DNA from: Acidobacteriota bacterium | Lineage (GTDB): Bacteria > Acidobacteriota > Terriglobia > Terriglobales > Acidobacteriaceae | Reading direction: 5' to 3' | Assembly: GCA_021793595.1 (NCBI GenBank) | Contig: JAJYSL010000004.1 | Location: 6,684-70,683 of the forward strand | Length of the DNA stretch: 64,000 bases | Shown here: positions 15,515 to 23,809 of the stretch, piece by piece | Numbering within the stretch: position 1 is the first letter of the stretch | How the letters are laid out: the number at the start of each line of letters is the position of its first letter | Position numbers and translations under genes: made by a program | Notes under the pieces: model-generated | Told to the model about the DNA's origin: nothing | Databases searched by the model: none | What the model saw: the letters and a program-made list of their open reading frames with translations, nothing else

Positions 15515-17971
15515 CTAATTTGCATCAGCCATAGGAAGCACAGGCAGCGAAGCCAGGTCCACTGTCGACGGATCGTCCCGCAACTTCAGGTACAAGGTGG
15601 TCCCATTGGGACGAGGGACCTTCATCGTATTGCCGGCAAATCCCAGAGGCACGCTGGTCGGTTGCGCAAATTGCGGAGAGGCAGCGATCGAATCAATCAG
15701 GAACAGGTTTTCGCCGGTGAGCGTGCATAATTCGGCGGGATTGGATGGGCAATCCACGTGTTTCAGCTCTGGCAGACGCACCAGATTTGCCAACGGCTGC
15801 AAACCGCCCGGAACTCCAGCCGCCGTGACCGGGCGAAACCGCAGCGGACCGAAGGCGGAGGACCCGAACGCTTTGGCAGGGTCCAGCGTGGCAAACACAG
15901 TTTGCGCGTCCTGTAACGTCAGCGAGTTGTTGGCGAGCGTCAGTGAGGTGACAAAACCGCCGTCGGCTGCTCCCACTTCGATCGTCTGGTCTCGTGGAAA
16001 TTGCCGGGGCGCCACAGACTTTAAAAAGAAGTTGAGATGCCCATATTGCGGCAAATCATTTTCGTTGCCCAAATGAATAAACGCCGAGCTTGCGCCGGGA
16101 GTGACGTCGATCGACTTACTCAGCAACTCCACCTGCGGACGCGCGGGTGCAATCGTCACCGGAAAATCCAACACGCGCTCATCGTTTAAATGGACGTGGG
16201 CCACGATGGTTGCGTCTTCGACAAAAACCTTGGAACCGGCAAGATCGGTCGATGTCTTCAACTGCAATGTATCTTCTGTGCCGCTGTGTTTCATCGATCC
16301 GACGTGAAAAATGGTTCCTGCCAATTCGACGGTCTTCACTTCCTGCAGCTGAGTGCCGGTCATCACCGCCTGATCATCCCCGGCGTGCAAAATCAACCCA
16401 TTCACCACTGCGGATGGCCGATAGACGTGGATCGGCACCTTTTCGGGTTTGGTTTGGCCATATTCGGCGACGGTTAGGATGTAGACTCCCTGCGACGATT
16501 TGGTCACAGGCAGATTCACTTCCAGCAGCCGGGGTGGGGTGCGGGTAATCGTGGCCTTTTCGACCGTTCCCTGCGGGGTGGAAACCGTGACTTCCTTGAC
16601 GCAAACCACACTGTCCGCTTGCAAATGCAGAGATATTTTGTCGGCTGCGGTTACGGCATTGGTTTCGCCGTCTGCAAAAGTCCACTGCTGGGGATGAGAG
16701 TTGGTAAAGGCGAAATCAGGACCGTTCCACGGATCGAATCCCCAATCACCACTCAGGTGACCGGTCACGCTTCCCGAGACGCCGGAAGTCTGCAGCGCGC
16801 GGGCATCCACCACAAAACCGCCGCGCTCCGCATCGGCGGTCGCCGGCAGATCCACTGAATGGCCTGCGGAATCTTGAACATGCAGCGCGATGTCGTGTGC
16901 ATAGTGGGTGGAAAATACCAGCGGCGCTCCCTCGACGGAGAGCACCAGCTTGGGCCGCTGCAGACACAGCAGTTCTTCCGGATGGACAGCGCGCAGCATC
17001 GGAAAATGAACTGGCGCGACCGGGGGCAAACTAGCCACCATCGCCGACTTGGGATTGGTGAAGGAAGGAGGGCTGCTCAGTTTCAACTGAATTGCGCCGT
17101 CGTCATTCACAGACAAGGCAGGGATATAGGCATATTGTGCGGTGTGCATGCTGCCCACAATGCGCACCATATCCACCACCGCTCCGACATAGGGGCTGTA
17201 CATGCCGCCTCCGGCTGCCGTGGAAAAGCTCAACTGATTGATCATGTCTCCGGCCGCGCCTGAGGTTAGGGCCGTGACCATCGACTGGCTCTGGGCGTCA
17301 TTTAGCACTACATTGTCAGGGTTCTGGATCAGACATGCCTCCTGTTGGTCAGGAGCCAGTTCGAAACAGGACGTATTGATTTTTAGATAGAGAGTCTGGG
17401 ACAGCAACTTTGAGCGGGCCTGCAAGCGAGTCGGATCGGTGCTGGATATCTTCTTCACAGCGTCGATATAGGCATCCAGACGTGAACGGGTCAGGTCGGC
17501 GGCGTACAAGTCCTGGGCTGCGCGCACAAATACTCCGGGACGCGCCCGTACTGCGGTTCGGACAGTGGTGAATCCGCCGCCGGTGTCCGGAGCCCAGAAA
17601 ATCAATGCCTCCAGAGCGCCTTCTGGCACATAAACATTGACTCCATTTCGTTTCACCTGCGGTTTCCAGGTTTCTACCTTGGTAAACCAGTTCTCTGGCG
17701 GAGGATTGAATGAGCCCCGCAGAAAGACTGGAATCAGCAGGTAATGGATCGATTCATTGGCAGGAAGATCGGGATGCAGCCACATTTTGTCGCCGGCCTG
17801 CAGGTTTGGAACCTGGGAGATGGGCAGACTTCTGCCGGCACGAGTGATTGTTATTTCCAGGCGCGGTCCGGGCAGATCAAAAGGCGCGGTGGCAGCGGAA
17901 GCAAATGATGACACCAGGACAAGCATCGTAACCGCAGGAAGACCCGCGCGAAACCGTAAGCGCCAATTCAT
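15515..17971 (-). CDS. Large exported protein of unknown function
   Basis: An 818-aa protein with a standard signal peptide (hydrophobic residues 12-27, cleavage near ASA/A). The rest is beta-rich with no membrane helix and no catalytic motif I recognise. It looks like a chain of Ig-like or beta-sandwich modules, with repeated VxVSTPQGTVEKATI and YILTVAEYG-type strands between about 430 and 640. The only four cysteines clustered at the C-terminus (CPSNPAELC region) and a pair near 205-215 may form disulfides. It is likely periplasmic or surface-exposed. It may be a lineage-specific acidobacterial protein, but homologues could not be searched. Confidence 0.7.
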   Translation of the reverse strand: MNWRLRFRAGLPAVTMLVLVSSFASAATAPFDLPGPRLEITITRAGRSLPISQVPNLQAGDKMWLHPDLPANESIHYLLIPVFLRGSFNPPPENWFTKVETWKPQVKRNGVNVYVPEGALEALIFWAPDTGGGFTTVRTAVRARPGVFVRAAQDLYAADLTRSRLDAYIDAVKKISSTDPTRLQARSKLLSQTLYLKINTSCFELAPDQQEACLIQNPDNVVLNDAQSQSMVTALTSGAAGDMINQLSFSTAAGGGMYSPYVGAVVDMVRIVGSMHTAQYAYIPALSVNDDGAIQLKLSSPPSFTNPKSAMVASLPPVAPVHFPMLRAVHPEELLCLQRPKLVLSVEGAPLVFSTHYAHDIALHVQDSAGHSVDLPATADAERGGFVVDARALQTSGVSGSVTGHLSGDWGFDPWNGPDFAFTNSHPQQWTFADGETNAVTAADKISLHLQADSVVCVKEVTVSTPQGTVEKATITRTPPRLLEVNLPVTKSSQGVYILTVAEYGQTKPEKVPIHVYRPSAVVNGLILHAGDDQAVMTGTQLQEVKTVELAGTIFHVGSMKHSGTEDTLQLKTSTDLAGSKVFVEDATIVAHVHLNDERVLDFPVTIAPARPQVELLSKSIDVTPGASSAFIHLGNENDLPQYGHLNFFLKSVAPRQFPRDQTIEVGAADGGFVTSLTLANNSLTLQDAQTVFATLDPAKAFGSSAFGPLRFRPVTAAGVPGGLQPLANLVRLPELKHVDCPSNPAELCTLTGENLFLIDSIAASPQFAQPTSVPLGFAGNTMKVPRPNGTTLYLKLRDDPSTVDLASLPVLPMADAN

Positions 17972-18105
17972 ATCCCATATTCTACGGAATGATCATGAAT
18001 CCTTCATCGCGTGTACCGAGTTCGACACCAAGAATTTCAACCAGAGATTAGTGAAGTCTGCGATGATTGCGAAGACGTTCACGATCAGCTCGGAGTGGTT
18101 CGGAA

Positions 18106-18810
18106 ATGGAACGGATACAAAAGCAAGAACTTCTGGACAGCGATCTTTGGTCCGTAGCGGAGGTAGCCTGCGCCTTGGGAGCGATCGAGCGGGTCAATCG
18201 CCTGTATGGCGGGCACCGTATGCACAAGCGCCTGTTCCGGCGCGTATGTTCGAAGCTGAAGGTAAATAAATTGCAGGTCCTGGAGGTCGCTTCCGGCTAT
18301 GCGGATGTGTTGCAGGCCGCATCGCTGATGCTGAAGAAGCAGAATATCTCCCTGGAAATTTCACTGCTGGATCGCTGCGCCAAACATTTGCCGCAGGGCC
18401 ACAACTGGCATAAGGATTTGCACCCGCCTACATTAATGACAGGCGACGCGCTGGCCTTGGAGTTGCCGGACAAAAGCGTCGACATCGTTTCTTGTTGCCT
18501 GTTTCTCCACCACTTAAGCGTCGAGGAGGCACGCGTCTTCTTGCGCGAGGCCCTGCGTGTCTCCCGCGTCGCCGTACTGATCAACGATGTAGAGAGAAAC
18601 CGGATGAATTATTTTCTCTCCCATCTATACAGATTTATGGATCCCAGCCGGCTGTCGCGCCACGACGGGCCGACCTCTGTGCGTCAGGCCTATACGTATC
18701 AGGAAATGCAGGAGCTGCTGCAGGAAACGCGCTGCAGCTACGAGCTGGAGCGGGGATATCTCTATCGCCTGGGTGCGATTGCCTGGAAGCAGGAGCCGCA
18801 GTCGGACTAG
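18106..18810 (+). CDS. Class I SAM-dependent methyltransferase
   Basis: A 234-aa protein with a Rossmann-type methyltransferase core: motif I EVASGYADVL at about residue 58, the acidic end of strand 2 (SLLDRCA), and GDALALELPDKSVDIVSCCLFLHHLS corresponding to motifs II-IV. The RVNRLYGGHRMHKRLFRRV N-terminus resembles methyltransferases found with type III polyketide synthases and FAD oxidoreductases in other bacteria, but no such partner lies next to it here. The ATG at 18106 is chosen over 18067 because GGAGTGG precedes it and the family begins near this point. The substrate, perhaps a small aromatic or lipid-like molecule, is unknown. Confidence 0.8.
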   Translation: MERIQKQELLDSDLWSVAEVACALGAIERVNRLYGGHRMHKRLFRRVCSKLKVNKLQVLEVASGYADVLQAASLMLKKQNISLEISLLDRCAKHLPQGHNWHKDLHPPTLMTGDALALELPDKSVDIVSCCLFLHHLSVEEARVFLREALRVSRVAVLINDVERNRMNYFLSHLYRFMDPSRLSRHDGPTSVRQAYTYQEMQELLQETRCSYELERGYLYRLGAIAWKQEPQSD

Positions 18811-18829
18811 CGAACGTGGCAGAGAAAGG

Positions 18830-19399
18830 TCATTTGCAAAATTGGAAAGCGAACAGGCCATCGGAAGGCGCTTCCAGTGGCCGCGCGTAGCGAATTTCGT
18901 CAACCTCAATACCCCACACCATGGCCTTGCGGCGTATGCCATCCGCAGCCCAGCCATCGTTTTGATAGAAGCGCTCTGCGCGCACGTTCCCCGTCAACAC
19001 CCACAGAATCGCATGGCGAAATCCGTGCTCGAACATTTGCGCACGAGCGGCCGATACCAGCGCCACGCCAAGTCCTTTGCCCCAATAGTGCGGATCGACA
19101 TAGAGCGCGCATAGCTCGCCGTGGTCCGGCATGTACGAATCGGTCACCGGCATGGTGGTCGCGAATCCTTGGATCGCTGGACTCAACCTCTCTTCGAACG
19201 CCACAATCGTGTGCGGCTTCAATGGATCGCGGCTCGCAAAATCGTACTTGGCGGCTCGATCTTCAGGGCGAAGTTGATTCAGGTAATCTTCAGGAAGGAT
19301 GTTTCGGTAGGCCGCCTGCCAGGATCGAACGTGCACGCGAGCCACAGCCATTGCATCCTCGGGTTGCGCGGGACGAATCAGCATGTCCGAGTATGGCAT
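18830..19399 (-). CDS. GNAT-family N-acetyltransferase
   Basis: A 189-aa protein with GNAT features: an N-terminal IRPAQPEDAMAVARVHVRSW strand-helix, the central LCALYVDPHYWGKGLGVALV segment (acetyl-CoA pyrophosphate-binding loop, Q/R-x2-G-x-G/A type), and ILWVLTGNVRAERFYQNDGW near the C-terminus. It should transfer an acetyl group from acetyl-CoA to an amine, and the acceptor is unknown. It is transcribed convergently with the methyltransferase and 30 bp after the radical SAM gene on the same strand. Confidence 0.88.
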   Translation of the reverse strand: MPYSDMLIRPAQPEDAMAVARVHVRSWQAAYRNILPEDYLNQLRPEDRAAKYDFASRDPLKPHTIVAFEERLSPAIQGFATTMPVTDSYMPDHGELCALYVDPHYWGKGLGVALVSAARAQMFEHGFRHAILWVLTGNVRAERFYQNDGWAADGIRRKAMVWGIEVDEIRYARPLEAPSDGLFAFQFCK

Positions 19400-19429
19400 A
19401 ACGACATGTGTCGCGCTGCAATTGCCGGA

Positions 19430-20917
19430 TCAGACGTATTCTCGCTCTCGGTGGCGAATCTGTTTATACCGCGCGAATGCCTGCCGCTCATCTTCCAGTC
19501 CCAGCACGGTGCGCAGCTTTGAACCGCGATATGTATTCGCCGCCATCGCCAGCATATTACGGGCGACGAACCATGGGTCGTGGCGAAATACCGTGGGCAG
19601 GTGCCGCGTCTTCATCCCGCGCTCCGCCCTCCAACGCAAATACTCGATCTCGTCCGCTGACAGGGATTCATTCTTCACGACGGAAGTGGTACCGTCATAC
19701 TCTTCAAATCGCTCATGCTGAATCAGGCCTCGGCGGCGAAAATCGTCCGTCATCGGCGTGCGAGGATAGGGCGTGGGATGTTGAATGTACGGCCAGTCGA
19801 CATACTTGCGCGCAAAAGCCAGGTTCGCCTCGATCGACTCAGCGGTATCGCCCGGGCTGCCGACAATCAGTCCTCCCACCACGTACATACCGTTGCGATG
19901 TAGATATTCGATGGCCTGCAACGTGGCATTGCCGGTATTGTGGCCATTCGATCGAGCCGTATTTTTTGCGCTTGCCTGCAGCAGCTTCAAATCGCTTTCA
20001 AGGATGTTCTCAATCCCCAGAAACACATAGCGGAATCCGGCACGCTTCATCAGAGGAGCCAGCCGCTCTCCATGGTTGGCGATGGCCGAAGTCATGCCTT
20101 GAACAAAATAGTCGAGATGATTCAGCTTGGCTTCGATGATGGCGTTGCAGAATGCTTCGAAGCGGTGAACATTCAATGTGATGTTGTCGTCGACCAGGAA
20201 GAATGTGCGCGCCCCATGCACCTTCGCATCCCGAATGTCGGCAATCACGCGGTCGAAGGAATAGGTGTGAAAATTGCGGCCACGCATTTCAACGATCGAG
20301 CAGAAGCTGCAGTCGAAGGTGCAGCCACGCGATGTTTCGATGACGTCCACCTGCCGCCCCAGCATTGTGTACCCTTTTAAAACTCGCGCGCTTCTCTTGG
20401 GCAGACGTATCTCCTCACTGTCCAGACTGCTGGTCGCGCGCAACTGGTTATGAATCCACTTGCCCTGGTGGCGATGCGACAAGCCGGCGATAAAGTGCAT
20501 GTCGCCATTTTTCTCCAACGCGCGTGTCAACTCGCGGAAGGTGATTTCCCCTTCGCCACGCACGATAAAGTCGATCGGCATGGAAAGATAGGCTTCGGAC
20601 GCGAGGCTGGGATCATAACCGCCGACGACGATCTTTGCGTTGGGTTTCAGCTGGCGAATCAGATGGATGAGGCGTTCCGCCGTACGGCGCTGAAACGTCA
20701 TAATGGAGAGCCCAACCAACTGCGGATCGTGCTCTTCAAGTAAGCGTGCGACTGTCTGTCGCACGCTTCGCTGGCACAGGATCAGGTCAGCGACGGCTAC
20801 TTTGTGATGCTCATCCACATTGCCGGCGAGCGACGTCAACGCTCCGTTGGGCATTCGGATCACGATTGAGGGCATGTGCTCAAACGAGTCCGGCATCGAC
20901 AATAGCAAAATGTTCAT
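19430..20917 (-). CDS. B12-binding-domain radical SAM protein (second)
   Basis: A 495-aa protein. An N-terminal Rossmann-like cobalamin-binding region (residues 1-130, with IVVGGYDPSLASEAYL) is followed by a radical SAM core with ETSRGCTFDCSFCSIVE (C-x3-C-x2-C) near residue 200. FFLVDDNITLNVHRF, GIENILESDLKLLQ and VVGGLIVGSPGDTAES are typical strands of this B12-type class, which includes hopanoid methylases and many lipid- or peptide-modifying enzymes. AGGTGGG lies eight bases before the ATG. No hopanoid cyclase gene is nearby, so the HpnP/HpnJ-like role is only one possibility. Confidence 0.85.
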   Translation of the reverse strand: MNILLLSMPDSFEHMPSIVIRMPNGALTSLAGNVDEHHKVAVADLILCQRSVRQTVARLLEEHDPQLVGLSIMTFQRRTAERLIHLIRQLKPNAKIVVGGYDPSLASEAYLSMPIDFIVRGEGEITFRELTRALEKNGDMHFIAGLSHRHQGKWIHNQLRATSSLDSEEIRLPKRSARVLKGYTMLGRQVDVIETSRGCTFDCSFCSIVEMRGRNFHTYSFDRVIADIRDAKVHGARTFFLVDDNITLNVHRFEAFCNAIIEAKLNHLDYFVQGMTSAIANHGERLAPLMKRAGFRYVFLGIENILESDLKLLQASAKNTARSNGHNTGNATLQAIEYLHRNGMYVVGGLIVGSPGDTAESIEANLAFARKYVDWPYIQHPTPYPRTPMTDDFRRRGLIQHERFEEYDGTTSVVKNESLSADEIEYLRWRAERGMKTRHLPTVFRHDPWFVARNMLAMAANTYRGSKLRTVLGLEDERQAFARYKQIRHREREYV

Positions 20918-21081
20918 AGAAGCCCACCTGCCATAATCTGCTTGGCTGGCATTCTAAACTGAAATCCACGGAACTGGCGCATCTTGTCGTGCTGGTCGGT
21001 TGGCCAGCCATCGGGCCCGGGCGCTCTGTAACGCCCACTGCGACATGCAATCTTCATGTGCGAAAAGACAGGGGGGTCGCC

Positions 21082-22371
21082 CTAGCTATACGACAGCCAG
21101 CGAATCATTTCAGGCAGCGTGGGTCGTTTGCCGTACATCAGGATGCCGACTCGATAAATGCGCGAGGCTACCCAGAGCACTCCGTAGGTGGAGGCCACCA
21201 TCAGGACCACCGACAGCGCCAGTTGCCACCATGGCACCACCATCGCCGCCATGCGCAGACACATCACAATGGGAGTGCATGGCGGGAACAGCGAAAGCAA
21301 CACCACTGGCCATGCCGACGGATTGCCGAGGATGTAGACCATCAGAAGCAAACCGACCAGCTGCGGCATCACCAGGATCATGCTGAACTGCTGCACCTCA
21401 GACTCCTGGCTGACCGTGGCGCCAAAACCGGCGCTGAGCGCGCTGTAGAAGAAAAATCCGAGCAGAAAATACAGGATGAAGAATACCAGCTGCATGGGCG
21501 TGACACCGTACGCCGCCAGATCGCCATGTCCGAGTTCCGCACCGAATGCGGGCGCGCTCAGAAGCAGCACAGCCGCAATCCAGACACCCATTTGCGTCAG
21601 GCCTGCCGCGCCCACGCCGAGCAGCTTGCCCGCCATCAGGGATTCCGGTTTGGCGGTTGCCAACAGCACTTCAAATACCCGAGAGGTCTTCTCCGCAACC
21701 ACTGAATGGGCCACATTCATTCCGTAAAATACGACAGCGAAATACAAGATGAACGCCATGATGTAGGCGCCCCAAAAGCCCTTGCTGGCGTCCGATGCCA
21801 CTGCCTCACCGTTCTTCACCTGCCTGGTTTTCAGGTCAACGTCATGCAGCAACCCATCTGCCTGGCTGCTGGCCATACCGTGGTTCATCAGCGCTTCGCG
21901 CACCAGCGCGTCGCCAATGGCGCCCTGCATTTGATCGGTTCCGACAAAGTCGGCTGAGCCGCGAGAGACATACGTCGCCTCCGGCACGGCTCGCCCTGGC
22001 TGTACGTTCAGCCACAGATACCCGTCGATGGCCTTCGATTCCACCTGTCGATTCAGCGCGGCCAGACCGCCCATTGCAACGGGCGATTGCACTGCAACGT
22101 GAAGCTGCGTTGGCGGTGCGTTTTGCCCGCCGCTAGGATCGTCCTTCTTTGTGTGCACCCGCAGCAATTCTGTACGAGTGCATTGCGCCAGCAGTGGATC
22201 ATTCGACACGACGACAATATTTCTGGCTCCGCTGGCCACCTTTCCGGAGAACGCGCCCATGCCGACAACGGCGGCAAATGCCAGCGGTATCAACACGGTG
22301 CTAATGCGGAAGGCCTTGCTGCGGACCCGCTCCACATATTCTCGTTTGGCAATCAGCAGGGCCTCACGCAT
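21082..22371 (-). CDS. ABC transporter permease, NatB-like
   Basis: A 429-aa ABC-2-type permease. It has one N-terminal helix (residues 20-35), a large extracytoplasmic domain (about 40-190), and five or six helices in the C-terminal half (for example VVFYGMNVAHSVV, VLLLSAPAF, MQLVFFILYFLLGFFF and LVGLLLMVYILG). The segment SVVAEKTSRVFEVLLATAKPESLMAGKLLG is characteristic of NatB/YhaP-like permeases. The ATG at 22371 overlaps the end of the ATPase gene, indicating coupled translation. The complex is probably an exporter of ions, drugs or lipids, and its substrate is unknown. Confidence 0.9.
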   Translation of the reverse strand: MREALLIAKREYVERVRSKAFRISTVLIPLAFAAVVGMGAFSGKVASGARNIVVVSNDPLLAQCTRTELLRVHTKKDDPSGGQNAPPTQLHVAVQSPVAMGGLAALNRQVESKAIDGYLWLNVQPGRAVPEATYVSRGSADFVGTDQMQGAIGDALVREALMNHGMASSQADGLLHDVDLKTRQVKNGEAVASDASKGFWGAYIMAFILYFAVVFYGMNVAHSVVAEKTSRVFEVLLATAKPESLMAGKLLGVGAAGLTQMGVWIAAVLLLSAPAFGAELGHGDLAAYGVTPMQLVFFILYFLLGFFFYSALSAGFGATVSQESEVQQFSMILVMPQLVGLLLMVYILGNPSAWPVVLLSLFPPCTPIVMCLRMAAMVVPWWQLALSVVLMVASTYGVLWVASRIYRVGILMYGKRPTLPEMIRWLSYS

Positions 22372-23266
22372 TGACGCGCCTCCCAACGGTTTGGATAAAG
22401 ATCTCTTCCAGCGAGGGCTCGATCAACTCAAACTTGTAAATCTTCGCGTTCTGAAAAGCAGTCCGCAGCAGGTCCTGTGCGTCCGCGCCGTCCCGCAGTT
22501 CAATCTCAACGTGGCCGGCGAAGGCTTTGCACTCCTTGACCGCAGGATGATTCACAAAGGAGCTGTTGCCTTCAAAGTCGATCACGACATGATTGCGCGG
22601 ATAGCGGGATTTCAGTTCGCGCATGCCGCCGGACAGGACTGCCTTACCGCGATCCACCAGGCAAATGGAGTCGCACAATTTTTCCACCTGGTCCATGCGA
22701 TGGGTGGAGAACAGGATGGCCTTGCCAGAGTTTCTCAACTCCAACAACGTCTCCTGCAACAATTGCGTGTTCACCGGATCCAGGCCGGAAAAGGGCTCAT
22801 CCATGATGATCAGCGCAGGTTCGTGCAGCAGCGTGGAAATGAACTGAATTTTCTGCTGCATTCCTTTGGACAGCTCTTCGGTCCTGAGGTCGATCGCATC
22901 CAGGATTTGCAGCCGTTCGCACCATTGGCGGGCGCGAGAATTGGCCTGCGCCGCATCCAGGCCGTGCAATTGCCCCAGAAAGACAAGCTGGTCGATCACC
23001 TTCATCTTTTTGTACAGGCCGCGTTCTTCCGGCAGATAGCCGACGCGGGTCAAATTCTTGCGGGAAAATGGCTGGCCGAACAGCGTGACTGTGCCGGAAT
23101 CCGGCATCGTGATCCCGATCATCATGCGGATGGTCGAGGTTTTGCCGGCGCCGTTCGGACCGAGGAGACCGAACATCTTGCCCGCCTCAATTTGAAGACT
23201 CAACGCATCGACAGCCACCTTGGTGTCGTAGGTTTTCGATATTTGATTCAGTTCAACGAGGTTCAT
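22364..23266 (-). CDS. ABC transporter ATP-binding protein, NatA-like
   Basis: A 300-aa ATPase with Walker A LLGPNGAGKT at about residues 34-43, a Q-loop region near VGYLPEERGLYKKM, the signature ELSKGMQQK in place of LSGGQ, Walker B LIIMDEPFSGLDP, and the H-loop STHRMD. The ELSKGMQQK variant and a C-terminal extension of about 80 residues (PSLEEIFIQTVG) are typical of the NatA/YhaQ subgroup. It energises the permease at 21082-22371, which it overlaps by eight bases. Confidence 0.95.
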   Translation of the reverse strand: MNLVELNQISKTYDTKVAVDALSLQIEAGKMFGLLGPNGAGKTSTIRMMIGITMPDSGTVTLFGQPFSRKNLTRVGYLPEERGLYKKMKVIDQLVFLGQLHGLDAAQANSRARQWCERLQILDAIDLRTEELSKGMQQKIQFISTLLHEPALIIMDEPFSGLDPVNTQLLQETLLELRNSGKAILFSTHRMDQVEKLCDSICLVDRGKAVLSGGMRELKSRYPRNHVVIDFEGNSSFVNHPAVKECKAFAGHVEIELRDGADAQDLLRTAFQNAKIYKFELIEPSLEEIFIQTVGRRVNA

Positions 23267-23404
23267 GCGAGCGCGGTTCAGTCAGTTGTTGGCAGTGTAG
23301 CAAAGGGGCATTTCTTGCGGACGAATCTGGGCCCGAGTAACGTATCAGTTTCCGAGTCGCCGACCAACCGGAGGTGAATGACGAGAAGCGCGTTTCACAG
23401 GCCT

Positions 23405-23752
23405 TCAGATTCTCAGTTCGTCCGCGCCGAAGCCCGCCAATAAAGCAGTCGCCGCGAACAGTAAGGTATCGCCCACATAGTTGACCCCTTCCACGGCGAG
23501 CGGAGAGCGGATCTCCGTCGCGAGGATGGGAACGTAGAAGAAGATCGTGAGCAGCACAAGCATTGTGCCCGCACTGGCGGCGGCGGCACGGCGAGTGCGG
23601 CGAATCATCAGCCCGACGCCTGCGACGAGTAAAGTCGTCCCGACGATATAGGCAAGCAGCGTCGGCGCAGGTACCCAAGCCGGCGTCATCTTGTCCAACG
23701 GGACGCCGGGCACGAACCGGGGGAAGAGAAAGTGCTCGAATGCAGGAAAATA
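23405..23752 (-). pseudogene. 5'-truncated DoxX-like membrane protein remnant
   Basis: The minus-strand frame reads FEHFLFPRFVPGVPLDKMTP, three hydrophobic helices and a short tail, a pattern I associate with DoxX-like small membrane proteins. The frame is already coding-like at 23752, but an in-frame TAG lies just upstream (23753-23755) and no hydrophobic first helix is visible in any frame beyond it. The only start is a GTG at 23713 without a ribosome binding site. The simplest reading is a gene that has lost its 5' end. A short expressed protein from 23713 (102 aa) cannot be excluded. Confidence 0.55.
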
Positions 23753-23809
23753 CTACGACAACAGGTATGCGTTGCTCAATTATTCTGACGATCAGTCCCG
23801 CGAGGTCGG

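Noticed and set aside
22151..23377. A long plus-strand frame opposite the ABC ATPase and permease
   Set aside because: The ATPase on the minus strand has all Walker and signature motifs. The antisense frame is His/Gln/Arg-rich without a family pattern.
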